Assembly: GCA_006503475.1 (NCBI GenBank)
Contig: RSEH01000106.1
Coordinates: forward strand, 1 to 64,000
DNA length: 64,000 nucleotides
Origin: Stentor roeselii
Lineage: Eukaryota > Ciliophora > Heterotrichea > Heterotrichida > Stentoridae
Reading direction: 5' to 3'
The position numbers were made by a program, and so were the translations under genes. The notes below the pieces were generated by a model. The model made no database searches. It was not told the DNA's origin and was given only the letters and a program-made list of their open reading frames with translations. Positions 46,314 to 56,291 of this stretch are shown one piece after another; position 1 is the stretch's first letter; each line of letters starts with the position of its first letter.

Positions 46314-47741
46314 ATGTATGCACAAAAAAAAGCACCAACATTACAACTCCCAGAGCGACCAATGGACCGATTTCTATTCTCTTACATAAAAAAAAACCTA
46401 GATCAGTCTATATTCAAAGTAAGCTAAACCTAGGACATCCGAAGTAAATTAATCGTAACAACAAGACGGTTCAAAACAAAGATAAAAAACTTAAAATTCG
46501 GCCGAAAAAGTTACTTTAAAACTCTCTGCAAAAACTACTACTTCTTCGAAACCCTCATCAAACGTGAAATCGCTTTAAGCCTAAAAGAAAGACAAGAAGA
46601 GTCAATAAATCGAAGCAGCTACGAAGAAGTAATGAAAAAAGACAAGAAATTCAAAGCTTTTCGAAAAAAAATCTCAGTTCTTGAAGCAGAACTTTTAGAA
46701 ACCAGGAAAAAAAAAGACCAGCTGATAGAAAAACTCCATAAAGAACAAGACGAGGTCGAAAATAAACAGAGAAAAAAAGAGTATCTTGAAAAACTCATGA
46801 AAAAAGCAGCGACTAGAAGAGAAGAACTCATGAATCTTAAAAGAAACTGGTCTCAAAGTCCAGCAAAGTCCCAGCCTAAGTATTTAAAAATTGAAGAAGA
46901 ATATCTATCGCGAGCTACTCTTGAAAAATCTCAGAGGATCTTTGAAGCTCTTGAACAGAAATCACTTAATATGAAATCTATATCTAAAGAAGAGATCGAA
47001 AATCATTCGAAATTTTATGATGATATCATTTCTGAGGCTAAACGAAAAAGAAAAGCAAAATTGAAAGAGTATTTTGTAGATTGCTTAAATAGTCCCTCGA
47101 ATATTTTTAAAAAAGCGATACAGGATGAAAGAGAGTCGTTGAAAAACTCTAAAAAGTCGATGCTCGCCAAAAGAACAAACTACAGCCACCTGATAAAAGA
47201 GCTCTACCCTCCAACAATCCCAAAGATAACCCTAAGCGAGCCCAACAGAACTCCAAAAAACATCAGCCCAAAATCCCCAAAAAAACGATCAAGTTTAGCC
47301 TTAGTGAGATTTTCACGTCCAATTCTAAAGCGAAACGCGACTCCTGAGACATTAACCCCTGCCTCTCTAAACACTCCAAGCATCATGTCAAAAATCAACT
47401 CAGGTTTTTTCACTCCCAAGTCACATTCAACCATCGACAAGAAGAACTATCTAAACGATTTAAGATTAAAAAGAAACAACAGCGACAAGTTCATAAGCGC
47501 TTTTGAAACATTAAGTTTATGTGAAGGAGACCGTAACAAATTTCGAGCATTGGAAAAAATCCAAAAGATTGAAAAAATTGCTTTGGTTGAAAGTGAAAAA
47601 GCAAGGTTTAAAGACAACAGAAGTACCGAAGGCGCTTTTCAAGAGGCTAAAGCGAATGAACTGCTTTTGGAGTCTTTGAAGGCGAAGATGAAACTGCTTC
47701 CGACGAATAAGATGTCGTCGTTTTCTTTATATCTTAACTAG
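46314..47741 (+). CDS. basic coiled-coil protein, unknown (2 exons)
   Basis: The spliced protein is 470 aa: exon 46314-46418, a 15-nt intron at 46419-46433, exon 46434-47741. I chose the ATG at 46314 because the frame is open to the in-frame ATG at 46362 and beyond. The first exon encodes PERPMDRFLFSYIKKNLDQ; the second continues with a basic helical region, long coiled coils (about 100-200), and a Ser/Pro/Lys-rich middle with TPKNISPKSPKKR. It is very basic overall. A cytoskeletal or basal-body role is possible but not supported by a domain. The last 8 bp overlap the convergent TMEM8-like gene. Confidence 0.68.
46419..46433 (+). other. 15-nt intron in coiled-coil gene
   Basis: The sequence is GTAAGCTAAACCTAG. 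It brings in-frame stop codons; removal joins Q-S-I-F-K to D-I-R-S-K and extends the protein N-terminus by more than 100 residues relative to the first ATG of the downstream frame. A lies at position 10. Confidence 0.88.
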
Positions 47742-49743
47742 AGTTAATTGACTTGCTTTCACGCCCTCCCATGATGGACAAAGGCACTTCGATGTCGACC
47801 GTGTTGCTTTTAAACTTGAAGTCGTTGTCGTCGTAGTAAACCCCGCGCAAGAGGCTAAAAGCTGTAAGCATGATAAAAACATGCCACAAAGAATGAGTCT
47901 GTTTAGATTTTACAATGTAATAATTATAATTTCCTTGAAATCCCCTTGAAACTAAAGCGGAAATCAGGAAAATCAAAGCAAAACCCAGCCACTTGATTCT
48001 AAAGTTTTTTGATTTAAACAAAAAAATACCCAGGGTTTTAAAAAAAGACTTGTTGAACTCTCTGTGATTTTTATTGTAAATAAAAAGAAAGAATCTGGTG
48101 AATGGCACAAGTGAAACGATGATCAAAGGCTGAATAAAAATTACTAGAATCGAGGATTCAAACATGCTGAAACCAGTGCCTAGTCCCAGGTAAAGTAAAA
48201 TGATGAGAACTGATAGAAGTAATGAGAACTTTAACTTAAGTTGTGTCAGCTTCGCAAGGTAAATAATGCTGACGCAAACACTGTAAAAGCTGAGTATAAA
48301 GTCAATCACTCTCAGTGAGTATGAAGAAAACCCGAAGCAATAGTACTGCTCATCACACCAGTGATAGATGTAACTTGCTATCATGTTCGCTGCATATGCT
48401 GTTATTTCCACATAAGCCTTTATTCTGAACCCATAGACGACTGCCAAGCACATCGTCAGGTTGGAGAGTGTTAAAAACATGATGGCCACCCAGTACCTCG
48501 TGTCACTTATCGCATCTTTTTCACAGTAAAAACCTCCAGTGTTTTGAAGACAGTAACAGAAATACACGATATCGTCGTAGTCCTCGTCGGGCTGCGAGTT
48601 GCACATGTTATCTCCAATTTTACTTCGGAAGACTCGAAAAAAATAACTATCATTTGAATGCATCTCGATGTTTATGTAGAGATCTCCGAGTTTAGCGTAT
48701 TCAATCTCTGCTATTATTTCATCTGAGTGCTTTTTGCAGTAGTTTTTTGAATCTGACTCGCAAAGTGGCATCGGGTTTTGAAGTCCTTGAAGACTGTATG
48801 AAAGACTTTTTAATTTGTTATTTCGAGATTTTAGACTCACAGCGTAACGGTATTTTATATCATCTTCAGCGATTGGAAGAAGGACGTGAAGAATAGTTTC
48901 ATTTACTTCATCGGTGTACCCGGGATTCTCAGGGATTTTATTAAAAGTGCTAGCATGGTTTTTATAATAAATAGTCTCATTCAGACATTTCGTAGTAATA
49001 TTAACAAAACAATCTTCAGTCTTTATATTAACAAAAGTCGTGTTTGTGAAGTTTCCAATAAAATACCACCAACCTGTCTTGGGGAACTTGAAATTTTTTT
49101 CGCCACTTTCGAGACTTTTCTGGAAATTGGTAGAACTTATTGAAAAGTTTGAGTTACTTTCAACTGTTAGAGTAGCTGTGGACTCACTTACGTATATCAA
49201 AGATCCTGCGATTCCTTCGATATCAGAAAAAGTGTCGACTATAGGAATATCGCAGTATTTACTTTGAGTTTTAGTGAAGTTCCAAGGAGCGATTGTAAAT
49301 TTTCCTGAGGGACAATAATAAGCACTGATGAAAATTGTGTACTCCCAACCTCTCACTGTGTAAGCGTTAAACATGTGAAACTCATCTAACAGTCCTCCGT
49401 CAATTCTCACGATAATAAAACTACCTGATCGAGGAAAAATTGATGAGACTAGTTTTCCGTGTTTTCTTTCAAGGTTTAAGTAAAAGTCGTGATGTTTTTC
49501 GTTTGGAACTCCGTCCAGGCTACCGTAAGCTTTTGGTTTTGGGTCTGGGTATTCGCTTAGTTCACCGTCTTTGTTTCGGAGCTGGATACCGATGTCTAAA
49601 GAGAGAAGAGGTCCTTTTGGTAGATAGATTTTTTCGAAAATACTCTTCATTTTACTCAAGTGTCCATCGTAAGTCTCGAAGTATTTGGAAATTTGTTCAT
49701 ATCCTGAAGAGATTTTTAAAATAGCTAAAATCCAAATCATCAT
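47734..49743 (-). CDS. TMEM8/PGAP6-like CREST-family membrane protein
   Basis: The 669-aa protein has a signal peptide, a large glycosylatable ectodomain (about 20-395) and a cysteine cluster (CYCLQNTGGFYCEKD, about 398-412) like the EGF-like motif of TMEM8. About seven transmembrane helices follow. SYIYHWCDEQ and HSLWHVF carry the His/Asp and H-x-x-x-H residues of the CREST hydrolase superfamily, which includes PGAP6, alkaline ceramidase and Per1. It may act as a phospholipase on GPI-anchored proteins. The stop codon lies inside the last codons of the convergent coiled-coil gene. Confidence 0.72.
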   Translation of the reverse strand: MMIWILAILKISSGYEQISKYFETYDGHLSKMKSIFEKIYLPKGPLLSLDIGIQLRNKDGELSEYPDPKPKAYGSLDGVPNEKHHDFYLNLERKHGKLVSSIFPRSGSFIIVRIDGGLLDEFHMFNAYTVRGWEYTIFISAYYCPSGKFTIAPWNFTKTQSKYCDIPIVDTFSDIEGIAGSLIYVSESTATLTVESNSNFSISSTNFQKSLESGEKNFKFPKTGWWYFIGNFTNTTFVNIKTEDCFVNITTKCLNETIYYKNHASTFNKIPENPGYTDEVNETILHVLLPIAEDDIKYRYAVSLKSRNNKLKSLSYSLQGLQNPMPLCESDSKNYCKKHSDEIIAEIEYAKLGDLYINIEMHSNDSYFFRVFRSKIGDNMCNSQPDEDYDDIVYFCYCLQNTGGFYCEKDAISDTRYWVAIMFLTLSNLTMCLAVVYGFRIKAYVEITAYAANMIASYIYHWCDEQYYCFGFSSYSLRVIDFILSFYSVCVSIIYLAKLTQLKLKFSLLLSVLIILLYLGLGTGFSMFESSILVIFIQPLIIVSLVPFTRFFLFIYNKNHREFNKSFFKTLGIFLFKSKNFRIKWLGFALIFLISALVSRGFQGNYNYYIVKSKQTHSLWHVFIMLTAFSLLRGVYYDDNDFKFKSNTVDIEVPLSIMGGRESKSINSS

Positions 49744-51654
49744 TTTTAGACTTGATAAATGAGAAATTTATGTTTAGTTGAAATTATAATATTTCTTAAA
49801 TTTTGAAATCATACAAAAGTATTTAGCAGTGAGTATAATATAGGATATTTCATTGATAGATATTATTGAAATGATGTCAATATGAACAAATTTTTTATTT
49901 ATTAATCATTCAGAGTCACAAAAGATTCAATTTATTATAAGGTAAAGCTTGAAAAAATGATACAAAACTTTAATCTATATTGTTTTTTATCTCTCATGTT
50001 TCGTTCAAATGATTTTTACATTATTAATGTTTTTTATATGAAGATTGTTGTAGTTCATGTTAAAGTTTACTTTCTTTGATTATAATATTAGCATAAATCA
50101 CTGGGCTTGAGAAACCAAATCTTATTCTTAAAATTTAAATTTCCTATATTTAACCTCATGATTGAATCAAATTTCATAATAATTCTATATTATTCAATTA
50201 ATTATGCTTAATTCTCGCTTAACTATCTAAAGACAATTTCTTTAAAATTTTTAGTCATTTATTCAAGACTTAATGCGCTTGAAACAAATTTACTAGATAA
50301 GACTTATTCATAGAATTCATTTGTTGATCTGCATTCGGGTCTTATATAAGGAATCCTGCACTTTGGGCATTGAATTAATCCATCTAAGTTATCAATCATA
50401 ATTTCTATAATTTTTGTTGATGATAAACCTACGTATTCAACCTATTTGTGATGCGCTTTCAATAGGAAAACATAAAGCAGTATGCTTCAAACAAACTACT
50501 TTTCTCTATTTAGTTATCGAAATTGGACTGAAAAATTGAACACTAGACGATTGTAAAACGTCTAATATATTAAAATATCTCCATCTGTAGCATTTCTGAA
50601 CTGAAAATGATGCGAACTGGCCGCTTAATACTTTATTGGTATCTAGAATCGGGAATATCCGATCGAAGACCAAATACTTATTAGATTAATTAGGCATGCG
50701 ATCTAATAATTGATTCATGTTTTCAGATTTAATGATTTTGGAATTCAAAGAAATAAATAGCTAAGTTTTAATTAAACTTCTCAAACTAGAACCTTACTTA
50801 TATAAAATAACAGATTTTAAATAATGTTTCAGAATCAGTTAAATTTTCATAGGTATTTCTATATTTTCTTTCCATAAATATTTAAGGAATCAAGTAGCAA
50901 CTAATTTAAAATAGGTTTAGCAACTGATGCACTCTAAAATGGTTTCTTGGTAAAATTTTTTATCTAATAATCATAAAGAATATGGCATTCACAGGTTTTA
51001 TTAAAAAAAAATGATAATTTCAGAATTGACTTCCAGATTATATATTTAAAACTTTGATTTTCATTTGTCTAGTTTAATCAGTTTAAACTGAATTCAATTT
51101 TTTATCAATATGGATAAACTGAAAAATTGATAATTTTCTGAGATGAAAATACCTTAGGGTCGTTCAGAGTTTATTTCACACAGTAAATTTCAGCTCATAG
51201 CCTTAATTAAGATTTCATCAACCTTTAATTGCAATAAATTCATCTCTAAAGTTATGTTTGTCAGGGCAAATACATTTTTATCTAAATAAAGTTATGTTTG
51301 TCAGGGCAAATCCATTTTTATATAAAAAAAATTGCACAGAAAATTCAGTAGTCTTTTACAGCAAATCAAGATTCAACGCTCTTTTTTTTCGCTTCTAAAT
51401 TAAAGCGCTTGTTATTGATATAGGGCGATCCGTCGTACCTGATGCCCTTAATTGTCACTTAAAACACCTTCTAGTACATTAAAAAAAAACTCTAAAAAAT
51501 CTTCAACTAATCTAAAATATTTCCCAAAATGTGAATAAAAATTCCATCCTCTACTCTAAAATTCTAAAAAATCCTTTAATCACAGCGATAATTTACTCTA
51601 ATAAAACAAATATATAAAGCCTTCCAATAAAACTCGTTTGATTATCCAATATAT
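49744..51654. other. AT-rich gene desert, about 1.9 kb
   Basis: No supported gene was found. The sequence is AT-rich with stops in all frames. It holds a 40-bp tandem duplication (51247-51326), a short inverted repeat ATCGG/CCGAT at 50648-50663, and a slightly GC-richer patch at about 51400-51470. No tRNA, snRNA or transposon feature was recognised. Confidence 0.5.
51247..51326. repeat. tandem duplication, two 40-bp units
   Basis: Two adjacent copies (51247-51286 and 51287-51326) share TAAAGTTATGTTTGTCAGGG and the bases after it, with two mismatches in 40. It looks like a recent local duplication in noncoding DNA. Confidence 0.92.
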
Positions 51655-52011
51655 ATGGACATCATCAAGACCTTTTTCGATAGATCATGTAAATGCTGCA
51701 TGTGCTTTCGACTTTTTGAGCTGATCCAAAAGCGACGAAAATGCAAAGTATGCAGTAATCCCTATTCAGGAAAAATCTTCTGCAAGCATTGCAGTACCAA
51801 GATAAACAAAGGCTTTCTCAGTGATCGATACTGCAACAACTGCTACTACAAAACTATCCTATCGAAAGACGTAAAATTTGAGTCCATCAGAAGCCAAAGT
51901 CTTAAAAAAATGAATCTTGCTCCTCATTTCGAAAAAGTTCCTAGACATCGAAGTGACTCCCGATGTAATAAAAGGATTGGGTTTCCTGTTGAAAATACGA
52001 ATAATAATTAA
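51655..52011 (+). CDS. small FYVE-like zinc-finger protein
   Basis: The 118-aa protein has four C-x-x-C pairs (C14/C17, C30/C33, C43/C46, C60/C63), with KRRKCKVC at the second pair and FCKHCSTK at the third. This is the spacing and basic R-(R/K)-x-C-x-x-C patch of FYVE and FYVE-related fingers that bind PI3P on endosomes. The classic W-x-x-D motif before the first pair is missing, so it may be a FYVE-related or ribbon-type finger. The remaining 50 aa are basic and probably disordered. Convergent with the Mei2-like gene, 20 bp between stops. Confidence 0.6.
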   Translation: MDIIKTFFDRSCKCCMCFRLFELIQKRRKCKVCSNPYSGKIFCKHCSTKINKGFLSDRYCNNCYYKTILSKDVKFESIRSQSLKKMNLAPHFEKVPRHRSDSRCNKRIGFPVENTNNN

Positions 52012-52031
52012 AATTTAACTATATTGAAACA

Positions 52032-52994
52032 TTATAAGAAAAACACTGGTTTGAATAACTCACCATGCGTCATTATTGCTGAGGTTTGTATATGGCTGAT
52101 CAACTCATGCTTTCCTTGAATTCTGGCATAATTAAGAGCACATATTTTTTCACTATTGAATTTTTCCCACTTTTTCCCATTGAATTCTTTAAAAAACCTA
52201 ACAACAGTAAGATAATCTTTAAAGTTGATAAAAGCATATCCAACATTGCACTGATTCTAAATAATTTCTACCCTGAAGTCAATAGGAAGATAAAAAAAGT
52301 CATAATCCAGTTCAAACTTTTTATTAATCAGTTGCAGAAGCATGACTTGCGTATATTTATTAGGAATATTCCTGATCATCAAGCTAGTTCTCTGGTCTTG
52401 TCCACTGCAAACCCTTTCCAAGTAAATCTTGAAAAAATTTGTATTTTTTTGAAATCTTCCCTCATCAAAGCTATTCTCAGTTGAGGTGCTAGGACTGATC
52501 GTTAACAAATAAGGAGACGAGTCCGACAAAAAGCTAAGTTCAAGTGAATCAGAACTAATCTCATCTTCTTTATTAACAACAAAAAAAGCAGCCCGAGCAG
52601 CTCTCACATCAAAAAAATAAACACAAAAACTCTCATCAACCCTTTTAACATCCATGATTTCCCCACAAGTGCTCAACAAAGGAAGAACCTCGAAATAATC
52701 TTCATTTAAAACCCAAACAAAATCCTTCTCCACACATTTTTCAAACTGTACTAAAACTTTCCCATCAAAACTCTCAAAAAACCTTTTGGCAGGCCTAATA
52801 TCAAAAAACCCAACAATCAATTCATTTTCAAACAAATCAACACTCTGCACATCTCCAAAAGAATAAGCCATTTGAACAATCTTCGAAAATTTCCAATTTT
52901 CAACTTTTTCAACTATTCTAACCTTTCGCGAAGGTGAGTCACATTCAGTCCCTGTGATTTTTTCGAAGACTTTCAATCTTTTCCTGTTTTCCAT
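52032..52994 (-). CDS. Mei2-like RNA-binding protein (2 exons)
   Basis: The spliced protein is 315 aa: exon 52994-52272, a 15-nt intron at 52271-52257, exon 52256-52032. The C-terminal RRM has the Mei2 signature: TSLMIRNIPNKYTQVMLLQL, then DYDFFYLPIDF joined by splicing to RNQCNVGYAFINF. Two weaker RRM-like units precede it (VDLFENELIVGFFDIRPAKR and DESFCVYFFDVRAARAAFF). Mei2 proteins bind RNA and control meiosis in fission yeast and development in plants. A role in conjugation is attractive but unproven. The start lies 8 bp after the TRAPPC8 stop. Confidence 0.85.
52257..52271 (-). other. 15-nt intron in Mei2-like gene
   Basis: On the minus strand this reads GTAGAAATTATTTAG. Splicing joins P-I-D-F-R to N-Q-C-N-V-G-Y-A-F, exactly reconstituting the conserved Mei2 RRM. 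A lies at position 10. Confidence 0.95.
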
Positions 52995-53002
52995 AAGGAT
53001 TA

Positions 53003-56000
53003 TTAGCTGATTAAAATTTGTTGCAAAGGTCTTGGAATGTCAGTGATTGAGTCGTTGATCCTCACTACGAACCTGTTCAAATCGTAACACCCTGGCCGGC
53101 TGAAGCTCGCCAACAGATGCAAGGTCACCGTTTGGCCTGTTGAGACCATTGACGACTTTTCACTCGTGCTTCCCACCCAGGTGAAGTCTTTGAAGTCCTC
53201 GTCTTGAACAGCGGTGAGGGAAAGAGAGTCGAATGAGTTGCCGGAAACGTTTTTTACGCAGAAGGTCACTGGCACTTGGCATAAAGTTGATTTGTTGAAA
53301 TCGTGCCGGATGTCACTTGCTGATTTAAGAGTCACTCGTATTGGGTAGGCTAGTTCACGTGTTGTTAGGTCTAGCAAAAAGTGGTAACCGGATACTAAAC
53401 GGTCTGTCTCAAGCTCCCAGTGAATTAGAAGGTCTAAACCGATTGAGGTATCACTTCGAAGAACTGATTTTACTTCGTTTATGAATGTTCTGTCCTCGTC
53501 TAAATTGCTGGAGGAAAAGTTCACTGGATGACCATCACCAGGACAGACTCCAAAATAATAAACTTCATTAGCAATATCTTTAATCAATCTTAAAGAATGT
53601 CCAGTAAGAGGAGTGACTTGTTTAAGTTCAAGTCTCGATTCAATAGCAGGTCTGACAACCAGATGCAAAATCGACTCATGAATATCTTTCACACTATAAT
53701 CAAGTCGCGTCGTGACCCTCAGCGAAGGCCTGACCTCCAAAGAATGTTGAAACCTCGCAAATCGTTTCTGATCCAAAGAAGAATAAGTAGCCAAAAATCG
53801 CAGTAAGTGAAAACCGATTTTTTCTCCACGAATGCGAAGTTTCACTTCTTTTTCTTCACTTTCTGATAAAGAACCAACTGAAATCGTACTTCGACCAAAG
53901 AGATAAGGATGACTAAAGGACAGGCTCAGGTCTTCAATTGCATTTAAACTTTCATTTTTGAATTTAAACTTCAACTCTTGAACTTCACCTTCTAGTAAAA
54001 AATCTGGGCAATGCAGAAATTCGATTTGAACTCCTGAAACTGCTGGAGATACTTGAAAACTCTCGGGTTTAAAACGGAAGTTTCCGTAAAATACTTTGCC
54101 GAAACTCCAACGTAGTGATTGGATTTGGATTTTTCCTGGCTTTAGATGTTTATAGCTGAAGAGTAAACGTTTTTCTTCGTTTGGACCTAGTTCTAGGGTT
54201 TCTAAGGATTCTGTTTGAGTTGTTTCTCCATCCTCATGTTCCACAAAAACACAAAGATTTTCACAAACAGTCGTAAAATTCATAACATTCAAACAACTAA
54301 CAGAAATCTCAACAGTTTCTCCACAATAAAGTCCTTTATGCAAGTTAGAAGTATTTTCCCCATCAAACTTTTTAAAACCTTCTAAAAACCCCTGAAATTC
54401 CTTCCCCAGTAAAGTTTTCCACAATACAAAATCTCCAAGATCTCTATGATTCTTATTAAAAACACGATCCTGAGGCAAGTTTATCTGATAAGCTACAATT
54501 CTCGGCAAAGAAAACTCTAAAATCGGTTTTCCATCCAAGTGAAACTTAACAGTTTCCTTTGTAATCGGGTTAAACTCAGGAGGAATAGGCATCGCAGACC
54601 ACTGAGCGACAGTAGCAATCATTTCATTAACAATCTTCTTCTGATGCTGGTCACGATGCTGCAAAAGTTTCGGCGAAGCGACAAGTTTCAAGTAAAAATG
54701 GACAGATTCAATTTGCATGTTAAGAAAATAACAGAACCTTCCAAGCATATGTTGAATGTGCATTTCAATATGTTCCCATCTTTTCCCAGAATAAGTATGA
54801 GAAGCTAAATAATAACAATTCAGCGCGAAATGAACAAGCTCTAATTTTCGATACTCGTCCCCCGCGATTACTAAGAAAAAAGCGCATTTACGAGAATAAC
54901 TCGGATTAAAGACCAAGTAACAAAGAGCTGCTTGTTCTGTCATCAACGGTGTGAAAAATTTGATGTCCTTCACGTCTGTTACCCCCGCGAGCAGCTTTGC
55001 TGCGAGCTTCTTGCCAAATTCAGGTTTAAAGAAAAGTTGTCGGTGGAATAAAAGACATCGAGCCATCAAGCTCTGGTCTCCTGACTTCTGGTAAAAACCA
55101 TAAGCTTGATCTAAAAGATTTTCAGCGTCTTTTAAATCGTTACTTGTCATGACACTGCAAAGTGCCATCATTTCAAACACGGAGCCTGCATGAGCCCAAG
55201 CTTTTAAGTTCTTCAAGTCATTGCTAACACTTTTATAATGACTCATAGCTTCTTCATAATCCCCAACAAGAAAAGCCAAATCGGCTAAAAGTCGACAGAC
55301 ATGTTCAATGCTATCAACTTGAAAAGAAAAAGCATCAGTTCTTTCCTTTTTCGTGAAAAATTTAGAAAGCGAATTTTTAAGTCCTCTTTTTTTTTGCTCT
55401 AAAATCAAATCAAGTGACTTCAAAGCTCCTTCAACATACGGAACAATAGCTCGAATGACGACTTCATTCATCATCACCTGAAGTTTCAAGCTTTCTTCTT
55501 GAGTGAAAGTCGCTCGATGGTCCCACAAAAGCGAATTTGCTGAATTATTCGTGTTAATTGTTTGAAGGTAAAACAAATTAGGATTCAAGGCCTTTTGAAG
55601 TTTTTCTTTCGTCAAGTTAAGCTGGGACTCAGAAAGTGAGGACTTTGACGGATCATGAAGCAACAAAAAGATCTTCGGCACTTTCGGGTCAAAGGTTTTC
55701 GACTGGTACAAAGGAGGCAGCCCCTGAGGACGCGCCAAGGTCTGAAAGGTCTGCAGCGGGTCAGCGTCTGTTGTCGAGGCCAGGTAAACAATGCACAGGG
55801 GCATGTCGATCAACTCATGATGCGAAAAAAGTAAAGACTTGAAATAGTCTTCTTTCCAGCTGTGGAACCAAGGAGTTGAATCATGAAGCTTTGAAAGACT
55901 TTCTTCTAGTTCTGCTTGGTCCTGCCAGGACACCCTTGGACCACTTGTGTTTAATATTTGGTCGTTTTTTTTTAACTCGGTCTTTTCGAAGACTCTTGCT

Positions 56001-56191
56001 TTGAAGTTACTCACGTTCAGGGTCTTTGATAGAGATTTGACTGAAAATGTATGAGAAATTTCACTGAATGGGTTTAAAAGGTCTTCTGGTGTCAGGCCGT
56101 AGTTGGTCAGGACCATGCTTGACTCGTAGGAGCTCATTGCGAGGATTTTTACGTGGTACTTGTCTTTCACCCATTTTCTTAAGTCGTCCAT
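53003..56191 (-). CDS. TRAPPC8: TRAPP complex subunit 8 (Trs85-like)
   Basis: The 1062-aa protein follows the TRAPPC8 plan. It has an N-terminal longin-like region (ILAMSSYESSMVLTNYGLTPEDLL), then MPLCIVYLASTTDADPLQTF and KVPKIFLLLHD. A TPR/helical solenoid (about 290-520) and C-terminal immunoglobulin-like beta domains follow. Trs85/TRAPPC8 is the TRAPPIII subunit that directs Rab1 activation in autophagy and ER-Golgi traffic. The assignment rests on motif order and length. It is an uninterrupted reading frame with its start in an ATATTATAAT-like context. Confidence 0.75.
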   Translation of the reverse strand: MDDLRKWVKDKYHVKILAMSSYESSMVLTNYGLTPEDLLNPFSEISHTFSVKSLSKTLNVSNFKARVFEKTELKKNDQILNTSGPRVSWQDQAELEESLSKLHDSTPWFHSWKEDYFKSLLFSHHELIDMPLCIVYLASTTDADPLQTFQTLARPQGLPPLYQSKTFDPKVPKIFLLLHDPSKSSLSESQLNLTKEKLQKALNPNLFYLQTINTNNSANSLLWDHRATFTQEESLKLQVMMNEVVIRAIVPYVEGALKSLDLILEQKKRGLKNSLSKFFTKKERTDAFSFQVDSIEHVCRLLADLAFLVGDYEEAMSHYKSVSNDLKNLKAWAHAGSVFEMMALCSVMTSNDLKDAENLLDQAYGFYQKSGDQSLMARCLLFHRQLFFKPEFGKKLAAKLLAGVTDVKDIKFFTPLMTEQAALCYLVFNPSYSRKCAFFLVIAGDEYRKLELVHFALNCYYLASHTYSGKRWEHIEMHIQHMLGRFCYFLNMQIESVHFYLKLVASPKLLQHRDQHQKKIVNEMIATVAQWSAMPIPPEFNPITKETVKFHLDGKPILEFSLPRIVAYQINLPQDRVFNKNHRDLGDFVLWKTLLGKEFQGFLEGFKKFDGENTSNLHKGLYCGETVEISVSCLNVMNFTTVCENLCVFVEHEDGETTQTESLETLELGPNEEKRLLFSYKHLKPGKIQIQSLRWSFGKVFYGNFRFKPESFQVSPAVSGVQIEFLHCPDFLLEGEVQELKFKFKNESLNAIEDLSLSFSHPYLFGRSTISVGSLSESEEKEVKLRIRGEKIGFHLLRFLATYSSLDQKRFARFQHSLEVRPSLRVTTRLDYSVKDIHESILHLVVRPAIESRLELKQVTPLTGHSLRLIKDIANEVYYFGVCPGDGHPVNFSSSNLDEDRTFINEVKSVLRSDTSIGLDLLIHWELETDRLVSGYHFLLDLTTRELAYPIRVTLKSASDIRHDFNKSTLCQVPVTFCVKNVSGNSFDSLSLTAVQDEDFKDFTWVGSTSEKSSMVSTGQTVTLHLLASFSRPGCYDLNRFVVRINDSITDIPRPLQQILIS

Positions 56192-56291
56192 ATTATAAGT
56201 ATTGGAAATAGAAGAAATTATAAAGGATTTTTATTTGGGTTAATTTGGAGAGAATGGTTATCTTTGTTTATTAATTCAGGTGGTTTTTGGA

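Noticed and set aside
50648-50663. Inverted repeat ATCGG-6-CCGAT
   Set aside because: A 5-bp stem is expected by chance in a 1.9-kb AT-rich stretch, and there is no supporting context.
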